Assembly (NCBI GenBank): GCA_014380615.1
Contig: JACMJM010000030.1
Coordinates: forward strand, 1-64,000
Direction: 5' to 3'
DNA: 64,000 nucleotides
From: Sphingobacteriaceae bacterium
Lineage (GTDB): Bacteria > Bacteroidota > Bacteroidia > Sphingobacteriales > Sphingobacteriaceae
Shown: positions 25,684 through 34,637 of the stretch, piece after piece
How positions within the stretch are numbered: position 1 is the stretch's first letter
Layout: every line of letters begins with the position of its first letter
Position numbers and translations under genes: made by a program
The notes under the pieces: generated by a model
What the model was told of the DNA's origin: nothing
Seen by the model: only the letters and a program-made list of their open reading frames with translations
Database searches by the model: none

Positions 25684-26211
25684 TTATCTGCTTAGATTAA
25701 AACCGTAAGCAATTCGTAAGGCTACTTGTCCGAGATTCGTGTTATTTACCGAAAGTCCTTCGTAACGTAAGCCCAAATCGATGCCCTTATTAAAGCCCAT
25801 CCCTATTCCTGGAGCATAAAGAAATGCTGTTTCCTGCCCTTTATCAGTTCCGAAAGCGGCACCCAGTTCTCCGGAAAAGTAAAAACGTTGTACAGGAAAA
25901 ATCTTTACCCCTACTTTTACAGGAATGAATCCATAACTGCCACCGCCTAAATCGTCTTTAATTGAAAAATTAGTGTAGCCCGCAGATAAAAGTCCGGATA
26001 CATTGCTGGAAAAATCTTTCTGTAAACGTAGATCTCCGCCGAGTGCTATGTTATAAGCATCGTTAGTAGGAATTCCCGCGCTAAAGCCAATGCCCAATCT
26101 GGTGTCTTTGGAATCACCCGCAGGCTCGGTTTGTGCCTGCGCATTAAGCGTAAAAAATAAAGCTACTGTAGCTGCTACAGTAGAAAAAAATCGGTTTGTG
26201 TTTCTTTTCAT
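25684..26211 (-). CDS. Small outer-membrane beta-barrel protein
   Basis: A 175-aa exported protein with a cleavable signal peptide (hydrophobic VAATVALFFTL, cleavage after AQA near residue 26). The mature part has alternating hydrophobic strands separated by Gly- and Asp-rich turns and ends in an aromatic/basic strand (ALRIAYGFNLSR), as in 8-stranded barrels of the OprF-N/OmpW-like kind. The specific role is unknown. It is a single gene with a strong terminator and a long upstream spacer, which suggests individual regulation. Confidence 0.78.
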   Translation of the reverse strand: MKRNTNRFFSTVAATVALFFTLNAQAQTEPAGDSKDTRLGIGFSAGIPTNDAYNIALGGDLRLQKDFSSNVSGLLSAGYTNFSIKDDLGGGSYGFIPVKVGVKIFPVQRFYFSGELGAAFGTDKGQETAFLYAPGIGMGFNKGIDLGLRYEGLSVNNTNLGQVALRIAYGFNLSR

Positions 26212-26633
26212 AATTTCAACATTTAACTTTTTAGCTAAATAGTGTTCGTTAAGTACAACTGAAACGAAATTTTGTTATCCAAAAGACATTATTTTAATGT
26301 AAGCCCTTGTTTATCAGTTAAAATAAAAATTAAATCAGTTGGTTTCTATTCAAAATTAGAGGGGCCCAATTATCATAATTGCTAAAAAACGCGTCTATGG
26401 GTTTTAAACTCTCAATAAATAATTTGATTTACTATGGAAATTAAATTTATCTTTATGTTATAAAACCTGAATAAAGCTTTGATTTCGCTTTATTCAGACA
26501 ACAACCGAATAATAACAGGGGGCAACTCTTTTTAATTTTTTAGAATGTTTGAATTTAAACGATATGGTTTTAATGAAACATTTTATTTACGTAGGGCGTA
26601 AACGCCATTAAGATTTATAGAATTAAAGTTTAA
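26212..26633. other. 422-base divergent spacer
   Basis: No gene is seen between the barrel gene and the CheY-like regulator. The stretch is AT-rich and must hold promoters for both. The only clear structure is the inverted repeat at 26467-26497. No small ORF with convincing composition was found. Confidence 0.5.
26467..26497. promoter_or_regulatory. Perfect 11-bp inverted repeat upstream of the response regulator
   Basis: CTGAATAAAGC (26467-26477) and GCTTTATTCAG (26487-26497) are exact reverse complements with a 9-base loop, about 137 bases before the regulator start. No T tract follows. It could be a protein-binding site, a leader hairpin or a terminator remnant. Confidence 0.4.
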
Positions 26634-27002
26634 ATGAAGAAACAAATTCTCATTGTTGATGATGAGTTGAGTATATTAAAGCTTTTGAACTTTGTTTTAT
26701 CTAAAGATTATGATCTTATCATAAAGAACAGCGGCGTTGATGCGTTTAACTGGTTAGAAGAAGGGAACGATCCTGATTTAATAATCTCAGATTTGAACAT
26801 GCCGTATTTTGACGGAAGCTCTTTTATCAGAAATTTAAAAGTTAGCGGGTATTATCGCGATACCCCGGTTATCCTGCTCTCGGGAGCAGACGATTTGGAA
26901 AAGAAAGTAAGTGAGATGGCGATTAAAGTAGAAAGTTTTATACAAAAACCCTTTAATCCGGATCAATTGAAATCAATCATTAACAATCTTATTGTTACCT
27001 AA
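26634..27002 (+). CDS. Single-domain (CheY-like) response regulator
   Basis: A 122-aa stand-alone receiver domain. The acidic pair D9/D10, phospho-acceptor D53 (LIISDLNMP), Ser83 region (VILLSGADD) and Lys104 (QKPFNP) are all in place, so phosphorylation is plausible. There is no output domain; it would act by protein contact. The sugar-transferase gene starts two bases after its stop, and that protein itself begins with a receiver-like domain, so the pair may form a signalling relay controlling glycan initiation. No histidine kinase is adjacent. Confidence 0.88.
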   Translation: MKKQILIVDDELSILKLLNFVLSKDYDLIIKNSGVDAFNWLEEGNDPDLIISDLNMPYFDGSSFIRNLKVSGYYRDTPVILLSGADDLEKKVSEMAIKVESFIQKPFNPDQLKSIINNLIVT

Positions 27003-27003
27003 C

Positions 27004-28089
27004 ATGGTTTTAACTCACGAATTAAATCTCTCACAACAAACAGGCTTAAATGTTAAAATTGCGTATGCGGGTTCTGAACTTAAGGATATCGTTATACCGA
27101 ATTTATCCTCTAAGTTTGAAATCGACCACCGAACTCTGTCTCTGAATACTCTGGAACAATACCTTAATGAGCAGTCATTATTATCGTTGCCGGATGTTAT
27201 TTTAATAGAAGCTGATAATAAAGATCAATGGGTAGATGTAATACGACAAGTTAAGCAAAACCCTTTATTGCTGGGGATTATTATTGTAGTGATTTCTGCG
27301 TTTTCGAACAGGAAATGGAAAGCCAGGGCCATGGAATTAAAAGTGCATGACTTTTACACCTACCCTTTTCCACTGGAAGATCTGTCGGAGCGTTTAAGTT
27401 TTCTGGTAAAATTTAAGTTAATTAAGCCGAAACTTTCATTTCTTTCACAAATTATAGATGTTACTTACAAAACACCTGTCTACAAAAGAATTTTCGATAT
27501 AGTTTCTTCAGGTACCGCACTTCTATTATTGTCGCCGTTTTTACTTTTTATAGCGTTAATAGTACGTCTTGAATCCAAAGGCCCCGTTTTATATAAAAGT
27601 AAAAGAGTGGGTACGGGATATAAGATTTTTAATTTCTATAAATTCCGCAGCATGCGGATTGGCGCGGATCAGGAAATCACGGAACTCTCCGCATTGAATC
27701 AATATGGTGCCGAGGTTGGGAAATCTGCCTTCATTAAAATTAAAAACGACCCTCGGATTACTAAGCTGGGTTATTTTCTTCGCAACACCAGTATAGATGA
27801 ACTACCTCAGTTGTACAATGTGTTCCGTGGCGACATGTCGTTGGTAGGGAACAGGCCGCTACCGCTATACGAAGCAGAAATGCTAACTTCTAACGAATGG
27901 ACCCAACGTTTCCTCGGACCGGCAGGCCTTACGGGATTATGGCAAATAAGTAAAAGAGGAAAAAATGAAATGTCGGAATATGAGCGTAAAAAACTCGACA
28001 ACTTTTATGCTATGCACCACTCCTTCTGGTTAGATATTAAGATTATTCTAAAAACTTTTCCGGCTTTATTTCAGAAAGAGAAGGTTTAA
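27004..28089 (+). CDS. Receiver-like domain fused to an initiating sugar transferase
   Basis: A 361-aa protein with two parts. Residues about 10-135 resemble a response-regulator receiver fold (PDVILIEADNKDQW, LGIIIVVISAFSN, YPFPLEDLSERL), but the phospho-acceptor position reads Glu (ILIEAD), so it is probably a pseudo-receiver. Residues about 155-361 are a bacterial sugar transferase of the WcaJ/PglC kind: one membrane segment (SGTALLLLSPFLLFIALIV), GPVLYKSKRVGTG, FYKFRSMR, NTSIDELPQLYNVFRGDMSLVGNRP and GLTGLWQISKRG. Such enzymes load the first sugar phosphate onto undecaprenyl phosphate. I chose ATG 27004 over an upstream TTG overlapping the previous gene. It would prime the glycan built by the locus at 34638-48660. 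Confidence 0.88.
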   Translation: MVLTHELNLSQQTGLNVKIAYAGSELKDIVIPNLSSKFEIDHRTLSLNTLEQYLNEQSLLSLPDVILIEADNKDQWVDVIRQVKQNPLLLGIIIVVISAFSNRKWKARAMELKVHDFYTYPFPLEDLSERLSFLVKFKLIKPKLSFLSQIIDVTYKTPVYKRIFDIVSSGTALLLLSPFLLFIALIVRLESKGPVLYKSKRVGTGYKIFNFYKFRSMRIGADQEITELSALNQYGAEVGKSAFIKIKNDPRITKLGYFLRNTSIDELPQLYNVFRGDMSLVGNRPLPLYEAEMLTSNEWTQRFLGPAGLTGLWQISKRGKNEMSEYERKKLDNFYAMHHSFWLDIKIILKTFPALFQKEKV

Positions 28090-28102
28090 TTTTGTTGGCT
28101 AC

Positions 28103-28525
28103 TTGGTTTACTCCATTGACGATATTATTCACTTTCTGATCGAATATTCGGGCGAAAAAACTATTATACCTACAGCTAATATTTTTTTAGACCTTGGGTT
28201 AACAGGCGACGATTTTCACGAGTTTATTGAAAAATACACAGAAATTTTTGCTGTCGACATGTCCGACTATCTTTGGTATTTCCACAGCGATGAGGAGGGT
28301 AGTTGGAATAGCATAGGCGGATTTTTTTTCGATCCACCTTATAAGCGAGTTGAACGAATTCCAGTAACCCCGCAACTGCTAACCGAGATTGCAAATAAAG
28401 GAAAGTGGGACATTAAATACCCAATACATGTATTGCCTGCAAGGCGTTATGATATAATAATTAATCAAGTGTTTGCGGGGATGATATTAATATGGATTAT
28501 TCATTTGGCAATATCCAGTTTTTAA
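28103..28525 (+). CDS. DUF1493-like small protein with a C-terminal membrane helix
   Basis: A 140-aa protein. Its N-terminal half (FLDLGLTGDDFHEFIEKYTEIFAVDMSDYLWYFHSDEEG, about 28-67) fits the DUF1493 pattern, an acyl-carrier-protein-like helical family; there is no canonical DSL phosphopantetheine site. A C-terminal hydrophobic stretch at about 122-138 (FAGMILIWIIHLAIS) suggests membrane anchoring. The start is TTG at 28103; no better start is available. It lies 14 bases after the sugar transferase gene on the same strand and may be cotranscribed. The function is unknown; a role in acyl decoration of the glycan is only a guess. Confidence 0.65.
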   Translation: MVYSIDDIIHFLIEYSGEKTIIPTANIFLDLGLTGDDFHEFIEKYTEIFAVDMSDYLWYFHSDEEGSWNSIGGFFFDPPYKRVERIPVTPQLLTEIANKGKWDIKYPIHVLPARRYDIIINQVFAGMILIWIIHLAISSF

Positions 28526-28532
28526 ATTAGGC

Positions 28533-30647
28533 TTACCTACAATCTAACTGACTCAAATTCACCCCGTTTATAACCACATCAAATTCCGTCCTTCTGTTGA
28601 GCTGCTGATCTTCTTCCGAGCAATTTACCCCATCAAAACAACGGTTTACCAGGCGGCTTTTACCGTAGTACTCCACCCTGACCCGACTGGCTCTGACACC
28701 TTTAGACACCAGGTAAGATTTAGTGGCCCCACCCCGCCTTAACGACAATGCTTTATTGTAGTTTGAAGAGGCCCGGCTGTCGCAATGGCTGGATGTGATA
28801 ATTGAAATATCAGGATGCTTTTTCATTAACTGAACAATCTTATCCAAAACCGGCTCCGAATCTTCCCGCACTTCATATTTGTCCAGATCATAATAGATGT
28901 TCGAAATATTAAAGATCCGCTTTAACGAATCGCAATTCTTAACTACCCATTTCTGAGCTACTTCTGCCTTGTCGAGCATAAAATTAACAACAATGGTAGA
29001 GTCTTTTCGAATACCCGTAGTACTAACAAACTGCCTCTTGGTAACATAATCCGGATTGTGACCTATAATCTCATAATCGGTTTCTTTATTTAGCGAAAAA
29101 AAGAATTCTCCGTTCCGGTTTACTTTTAAAGTATCCATACCATCGGCTGTACGCAGGTAAACCTGACTTCCGGGCCAGGCCATATTTGTTCTGGAATCGA
29201 TTATCTTTCCGGCCAGCCGGATGCCGTAACGTTGCCGGGTGTAAGCATAAATATCATCATTACCCGATCTGTTCGAGCTAAAATAACCGCTTTTACCGTC
29301 CTCAGATCGTATAAGCCCGAAATCATCGGCAGAAGAATTAATCGGTGCGCCAAGATTATGTGGAATCCCTACCGGCCGCAAATCTTTCAGCATCACTTCA
29401 AAAACATCAAGCCCGCCTAAACCCGCATACCCGGTTGATGAGAAGAACAATGCGCCATCCTTTCCCCAGAAAGGAAACATTTCATTTCCTTCGGTATTTA
29501 TCCGGCGGCCCATATTTACGGGTTTTGTCCAGTGCTTACCACCCGACACTCTAACACTATAGTACAAGTCTTTGCCACCGAAACCGCCAGGCATATCCGC
29601 TACAAAAATCAACATATTACCATCGGCACTTAAAGCGGGATGACCAACGGAATATTCATCGCTGTTAAAAGGCAATTCCTCCAATTTATCCCAGTTGGCT
29701 CCGCTTAAAGTAAATAATTTTAGTTTAACAGTACCGTCGTGGCTTTTGCCTGCTTTTAGGCCCGAGTAATTATTTCTGGTAAAAAAAATAGTGCCGTCGG
29801 GCGAAACTACCGCTGGCCCTTCATGAAATTTGCTATTGATTTTTCCCTTTAAATGAAAAGAATTTGCGGTGCTAAGCTTTTGACCCGCTTTATATATTTG
29901 CGGGTTATAAATGGCGATAGTTTTACTGTCGTTACTGGTTGGTTCGGTGTCGTCGTCGTTGGTTTTATATACCGAAATATAACTTGCCGCTGTTGAGCTG
30001 GAATCAATTTTTATTTTCTCGATTTTAGTTAAATCGTTAAACACATATAAATCGCTATATGGAGTATTATCCCAGCCAAATACGCTTTTTACAACTTCTT
30101 TTGGCTGCCTGTTGCTTACAAAAAGCAGTCCTTTTTTGTACCATGCGGGCGAATACTCGGAAGCTATTGTATTCAAATTAGTTTGATACACCACCCAATC
30201 AGAATTACCCTGAAAGGAAGCTGCCGCAGCCTTTATAAAAGATGAAGCTCTTTTATCTGCCGGAACAAGGCTTAAATATTTGCGGTACCATTTTTCAGAC
30301 TCTTCATATTTTTCTTTATTCGCCAGTGCCTCGGCGTAGTACAATACCCATTCGAATTTCAGATTCGGCTGCTCTACGAGTTTGCCAAACCACAGCAGGG
30401 CCTCATCGTAACTACGAAGATGCCTGTGGCTGTTTGCCATCATTTCCATAGCACTCACCAGCGTCGAATCGGCGTCTAAAACAGGTTGTAAATATTGAAT
30501 GGCTGATAAATAGTGCAATTGTTTGTACTGATTTTCGGCAAGCTTTAGACGGGCTTTAATTTTGCCGTTGGTTTGTGCAGATGCAGTCTGAAAAGCCCCC
30601 AGTATAAGTACATAAAGAATTGGCCTGATTATTTTCTTAAAACTCAT
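28533..30647 (-). CDS. PorE-like OmpA-family protein (TPR, beta-propeller, OmpA domain)
   Basis: A 704-aa periplasmic/outer-membrane protein. The signal peptide ends near ASAQ (residue 25). The order is: TPR-like helices (about 28-150), PD40 beta-propeller repeats (about 190-455; GHPALSADGNMLIFVADMPGG, EMFPFWGKDGALFFSSTG), a carboxypeptidase-regulatory-like beta domain (about 475-560), and an OmpA peptidoglycan-binding domain (about 585-700; SSHCDSRASSNYNKALSLRR). This is the architecture of PorE, a type IX secretion component that links the machine to peptidoglycan. It follows the PorP gene by five bases on the same strand, as the last gene of a T9SS module. Confidence 0.85.
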   Translation of the reverse strand: MSFKKIIRPILYVLILGAFQTASAQTNGKIKARLKLAENQYKQLHYLSAIQYLQPVLDADSTLVSAMEMMANSHRHLRSYDEALLWFGKLVEQPNLKFEWVLYYAEALANKEKYEESEKWYRKYLSLVPADKRASSFIKAAAASFQGNSDWVVYQTNLNTIASEYSPAWYKKGLLFVSNRQPKEVVKSVFGWDNTPYSDLYVFNDLTKIEKIKIDSSSTAASYISVYKTNDDDTEPTSNDSKTIAIYNPQIYKAGQKLSTANSFHLKGKINSKFHEGPAVVSPDGTIFFTRNNYSGLKAGKSHDGTVKLKLFTLSGANWDKLEELPFNSDEYSVGHPALSADGNMLIFVADMPGGFGGKDLYYSVRVSGGKHWTKPVNMGRRINTEGNEMFPFWGKDGALFFSSTGYAGLGGLDVFEVMLKDLRPVGIPHNLGAPINSSADDFGLIRSEDGKSGYFSSNRSGNDDIYAYTRQRYGIRLAGKIIDSRTNMAWPGSQVYLRTADGMDTLKVNRNGEFFFSLNKETDYEIIGHNPDYVTKRQFVSTTGIRKDSTIVVNFMLDKAEVAQKWVVKNCDSLKRIFNISNIYYDLDKYEVREDSEPVLDKIVQLMKKHPDISIITSSHCDSRASSNYNKALSLRRGGATKSYLVSKGVRASRVRVEYYGKSRLVNRCFDGVNCSEEDQQLNRRTEFDVVINGVNLSQLDCR

Positions 30648-30652
30648 TTTTT

Positions 30653-31576
30653 CTAAAAATACCTGGGTGTTAAAACTTTATCGCGCTGAAAACCGAACTC
30701 GTACCTAAGCATTATTTCGTGACTTCCGGAGTTGTATTTACTTAAAGGCGTGGTGCTGTGGTCATAAGAATAACCTAAGCGGAATTGCGGGCTTGCCTGA
30801 ATCTCTATCAACCCGGATAAATCTGCGTTGGTTCTGTATTGCGCCCCCAGGCAGAGAATGTCCTTTATCCAAACACTTGCGTTCAAATCAGCCTCAAGCG
30901 GAGCGCCCTGCACGCCCTTTAAGAGAAACGAAGGCTTAAGTTTGAATGTATTATTTAATGAAAGCACGTAACCCGACATTAAAAACACGTGAAGAGATTG
31001 ACGATTGCCCTTAGTTTGAGATCCTGGTAAAACAGTATTCATTAACTCTGGCGACGAGAGACCGGCATAAAAGCGGTCGCTGTTATAATAAATACCCGTT
31101 CCGAAATTATAAAGGGTCTTTTTATCATTACTTATAAAAGCAGGGTCGACAGAGAGGCCTGAGGGATCTAAATCTACTGAATTAAAATTGGTGGTGAACT
31201 GGCTCATATTTGCCTGAAGGCCGAAAGACAAGCTGGCTTTATCCATACGGATACGATAGGCGTAACTGGCCACGATACCGGTATTGGAGGTTTTCCCCAA
31301 TTTATCACTAAATAACTGCAGGCCCAAGCCGATTTTTTTTTGATTAACAGGCGCATCAATAGTAAAAGTTTGTGTTCGAGGAGCACCGTCAACTCCTACC
31401 CATTGGGTGCGAAGTAAAGCGGTGGCGGAGATAACATTTCTGCTACCCGCATATCCGGGATTAAGAGCCAGAGTATTGAACATATACTGTGTAAACATCG
31501 CGGTCTGCTGTGCAAATGCCGCAGGTAATCCGGATACAGTCAGTGCAAATAATATAAGTATGAAAACTCTTTTCAT
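30653..31576 (-). CDS. PorP/SprF-family type IX secretion outer-membrane protein
   Basis: A 307-aa barrel protein with a signal peptide ending near FAQ (residue 23). The family signature QTAMFTQYMFNTLALNPGYAGSRN (start of the mature protein) and the C-terminal motif SGSHEIMLRYEFGFQ are clear. In Bacteroidota, each PorP/SprF protein typically serves the adjacent secreted protein that carries a type B sorting domain. Here that partner is the 863-aa protein ending three bases upstream on the same strand, and the PorE-like gene follows. The trio is therefore a dedicated secretion and attachment module. Confidence 0.92.
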   Translation of the reverse strand: MKRVFILILFALTVSGLPAAFAQQTAMFTQYMFNTLALNPGYAGSRNVISATALLRTQWVGVDGAPRTQTFTIDAPVNQKKIGLGLQLFSDKLGKTSNTGIVASYAYRIRMDKASLSFGLQANMSQFTTNFNSVDLDPSGLSVDPAFISNDKKTLYNFGTGIYYNSDRFYAGLSSPELMNTVLPGSQTKGNRQSLHVFLMSGYVLSLNNTFKLKPSFLLKGVQGAPLEADLNASVWIKDILCLGAQYRTNADLSGLIEIQASPQFRLGYSYDHSTTPLSKYNSGSHEIMLRYEFGFQRDKVLTPRYF

Positions 31577-31579
31577 TAA

Positions 31580-34171
31580 CTACCTGTTTATAGTGATGTA
31601 ACCCATAAACTTATCCTTATCTTCAATCACTACTATATAATAATAAGTCCCGACAGGCAAATCCTGCCCTAAATAAATACCTTCGGTGCATCTGCCATCC
31701 CAATCATTTTGATAGGAAGATGATTTATACACCCGGTTTCCCCAGCGGTTAAATACATCCAGATGAATCCGCTTACCCAAACTATTGCTGATTATGAATA
31801 CATCATTAACTCCGTCGCCGTTAGGAGAAAACCCTTGCGGGATATATAAAGGGCCTCTAACCAGCTTAACAAATGTAGGCCCTTCCGCGCTTACATCCCC
31901 GGCGGGATAATCTTCTGGGTCGGGCTTGTTTCCGGAAACAGAAGCATCGGTAGTTTTAGAACCATTGATAACTGAATAACCTTCGGCTATGGCTCTATTC
32001 TGATAAAAGCCATCCGTTGTAATGAGGATATTTAATATCAATTCTACTTTTTCGATTGTGTTGGCGGCAAGTGTACTGGCGGGGCTAAGAAGTTCTGTAT
32101 CAGTAACCCCGTTAAAATTGGGGTTTGCTTTTAGCGAACCAGTGGGATTTATACCAAGAACTTTAACCTGCGCGCCCGCAAAAGCAGTGGCTAGGTTATC
32201 TTTTATAGAAACCTTCTCCAGAGGCTCAATGCCGTAATTTCCTACTGTAAACACGAATCGCACTATAAACGTTCCATTAATTGAATTTTTCGCAGGCTCG
32301 ATAAATGCTTTGGCAAGCCCTATTTTGGGTACAGAGGCGATTGTAATCGTTACCGTAGCCGGAGCGGACTCCAGTCCATCGTTGTCGGTGATGACGTATT
32401 TAAAACTATCTGAACCTACATATCCCACTGTGGGAGTATAAATTAGTCTTCCCTGCGCATCCGGGCCGCTTATCTTACCGTGCTTTGGTTCATTAGCCTT
32501 ACTCACAAACACCGAAGACTTCACAATTGTACCGTCATTATCTTTATCATTGGCAAGTACATCAATTTCCACATACTGATCCATTAAGGTACTGGCAATA
32601 TCATTATTAGCTATCGGCCCGCTCTGAACTTCTACGGTAACAGTTATGGGGTCGGAAATAAGGCCATCAGAATCTTTTAAACGGTAGGTAAAGGTATCAG
32701 AACCTAAAAAACCCAAAGGTGGAGAATATTTAATTGTTCCGTCGGGGTTTATAGAAACAGTACCTCCTTTTAGGGTAGCTGGCGCACTCAAAACAGCACT
32801 TACATCTATGTTTGTAGGATCGTTTTGTAACACATTAATGTTAACCGGGGTATTGATATTGGTTTTGCTTTCATCTGGAATACCTACTGGTTTAGCACTT
32901 TCAACGGTTATCAGTACGGTGGCTTCATTTGAGAGGGTACCTTCATCATCTTTTACTCTATATTTTAATACATCGGGCCCAATGTATCCTTTAACAGGGG
33001 TATAGGTAAGAATACCTGTAGCAGGGTTAACCACCTGGGAACCAAAGTCAGGAAAATCGGTAATGAGGATAGTTGCACGATCTATTGTTCCGTTACCATT
33101 CAAATCCGTATCATTTGCGATAATATCGAAGCCCTTGGGTGTGTTTTTTGCCACCGTATACGAATCGTTTACAGCTATAGGAGGGATCGGATCATAAGAG
33201 CCGATATGAAGGTTTCGTATTTCGTGGTAATTTGTTTGAAATCCGGTTGATGAAGCGATGCCGTACTTGAGTTGAGACGGCGCAATATCCGGATAATGCT
33301 CATCTTCTATCAGAACATGAGTAACGGGAACAGGAGTTGCTCCGGTTTGAATTTTAACGGTTATAAAATATCCGGTTTTAGGAGCAATAGCAGGCTTTAA
33401 ATGAATTATAGCCTTCCGGTATCCGGTTTCGGCCGGGCTTTCGTGCCGTTTAAAAGAACCTTGAATACTTCCGCCAGACAGGTCGAAGGAAGGATCCATC
33501 TTCCGGGTTTCGCGATGTGTGAGATAACGGTAATTTTTTATGGAAGAATTAGGAATATTTTCGGTAAAACCAGTACCACGCCCCCTAAGCGTAACCGAAC
33601 TTGGCCGAAACCCGTCTCCGCCCGAACGAAGTTCTATGGGGTTAGAAAAGTTTCCGTATTCATCCAGGCCTATACCCAAATATCCGCCGGTTACACCGGC
33701 CGTAGGAGTTGGGTCTGATGATTTTTGATATTGCGCATAACCTAAAGAACCGCCGAATCCGCCAATTTTAAAGTCAGCGTCAGTAACCGAAGCATCATAA
33801 AGAAAAAACGTAATACCATCCGCAGAACCCTGCTGAAGTGCCGGCCCGCCATACGTGAAGTACTCAAATTCTATCTTCAAACCATATTGAGAAGAAAAGC
33901 TGGTTACACTATGAACATATCCCTTTCTATCAAATAGATTTTCTGTCAATCTTAAATACCCTTCTCCGTTAGGATCAAGAATATTGGTTTTGGCATCAAG
34001 TTTCCCGGATGTTAAATATGCGTACGGGTTGCCGCTCGGATCCAGCGGACCAAAAATCACTTTATCTGCAGTTGACTTCTTGAAGCTCTCGTAATACGGG
34101 AACTGGGCATATAATGTCCCGCTTATACTCAGGAGCATAAAAAAAATCAGAGCATTAATTTTTTTAAGCAT
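31580..34171 (-). CDS. T9SS-secreted surface protein with lectin-like, cadherin-like and type B sorting domains
   Basis: An 863-aa exported protein. A signal peptide (LIFFMLLSISGTLYAQ) is followed by an L-type-lectin-like domain (about 30-325; SADGITFFLYDAS, GGYLGIGLDEYGNF). Three tandem Ig/cadherin-like repeats of about 90 residues follow (about 330-620), each with FDIIANDTDLNGNG- or VLANDKDNDG-type and DVLKYRVKDDEG-type motifs. A DUF11-like domain comes next (about 625-770), and the C-terminal 85 residues form a gliding-motility-associated type B sorting domain (PQGFSPNGDGVNDVF, LDVFNRWGNRVY, LPVGTYYYIVV). Inferred role: a cell-surface adhesin binding carbohydrate. It leads the operon with PorP and the PorE-like gene. 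Confidence 0.9.
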   Translation of the reverse strand: MLKKINALIFFMLLSISGTLYAQFPYYESFKKSTADKVIFGPLDPSGNPYAYLTSGKLDAKTNILDPNGEGYLRLTENLFDRKGYVHSVTSFSSQYGLKIEFEYFTYGGPALQQGSADGITFFLYDASVTDADFKIGGFGGSLGYAQYQKSSDPTPTAGVTGGYLGIGLDEYGNFSNPIELRSGGDGFRPSSVTLRGRGTGFTENIPNSSIKNYRYLTHRETRKMDPSFDLSGGSIQGSFKRHESPAETGYRKAIIHLKPAIAPKTGYFITVKIQTGATPVPVTHVLIEDEHYPDIAPSQLKYGIASSTGFQTNYHEIRNLHIGSYDPIPPIAVNDSYTVAKNTPKGFDIIANDTDLNGNGTIDRATILITDFPDFGSQVVNPATGILTYTPVKGYIGPDVLKYRVKDDEGTLSNEATVLITVESAKPVGIPDESKTNINTPVNINVLQNDPTNIDVSAVLSAPATLKGGTVSINPDGTIKYSPPLGFLGSDTFTYRLKDSDGLISDPITVTVEVQSGPIANNDIASTLMDQYVEIDVLANDKDNDGTIVKSSVFVSKANEPKHGKISGPDAQGRLIYTPTVGYVGSDSFKYVITDNDGLESAPATVTITIASVPKIGLAKAFIEPAKNSINGTFIVRFVFTVGNYGIEPLEKVSIKDNLATAFAGAQVKVLGINPTGSLKANPNFNGVTDTELLSPASTLAANTIEKVELILNILITTDGFYQNRAIAEGYSVINGSKTTDASVSGNKPDPEDYPAGDVSAEGPTFVKLVRGPLYIPQGFSPNGDGVNDVFIISNSLGKRIHLDVFNRWGNRVYKSSSYQNDWDGRCTEGIYLGQDLPVGTYYYIVVIEDKDKFMGYITINR

Positions 34172-34552
34172 ATAGTTTAAAAGAGTTAAGAGATCCTTTA
34201 TTCAATCCTCATCATGTTATAGCGGGGGCCTCTTCGCAATTCTTTACAAATATAATGCTACAGCTAAGTTCTACTAATATATTATCAACCTTATGATCTA
34301 TAGCACTAAAAGCGATCAAAATATCGTTTCCCACAATCGTTTCTTTCGCAACTTTTTCATAACATGGCATTCCGTTCCGCTTTTCGTGTATTAAAATCCA
34401 CAAAAATTACTGCAACTATTCTCCCAATTTATAATATAAAGGTTTAGAGTTAGTTATAATGATTAATCGCAGTATTTTTTTTTGGCACAATACTGGTTCA
34501 TATACGATTAAATTAGAAAGGGGTTTCTAAAAAATTTATTGCTAAGGCGAAG

Positions 34553-34568
34553 TGTTAACATGTTAACA
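34553..34568. promoter_or_regulatory. 16-bp perfect palindrome, candidate operator of the polysaccharide locus
   Basis: TGTTAACATGTTAACA is an exact palindrome, made of two copies of the palindromic word TGTTAACA. It lies about 32 bases before the -7-like box at 34600, where an activator would bind. Confidence 0.5.
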
Positions 34569-34599
34569 AGTTCTTGGCTTTAATGCACCCTTTGTTAAA

Positions 34600-34607
34600 T
34601 ATTTTTG
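34600..34607 (+). promoter_or_regulatory. -7 box of the polysaccharide locus
   Basis: TATTTTTG fits TAnnTTTG 30 bases before the chosen ATG; a TTG at 34574-34576 lies 23 bases upstream, slightly longer than the usual -33 spacing. Confidence 0.45.
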
Positions 34608-34637
34608 ATTGATTTGGTATATAGTGTGAGATTTTCA

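Larger units (their letters stand above)
34172..34637. other. 466-base divergent spacer between the surface-protein operon and the polysaccharide locus
   Basis: No supported gene. A 63-codon minus-strand ORF (34212-34403) has no features of a protein. The right part contains the 16-bp palindrome at 34553 and a -7-like box at 34600, so the spacer is regulatory. Confidence 0.55.

Noticed and set aside
34212..34403. A 63-codon minus-strand ORF in the regulatory spacer
   Set aside because: No recognisable domain, start context or neighbour coupling.
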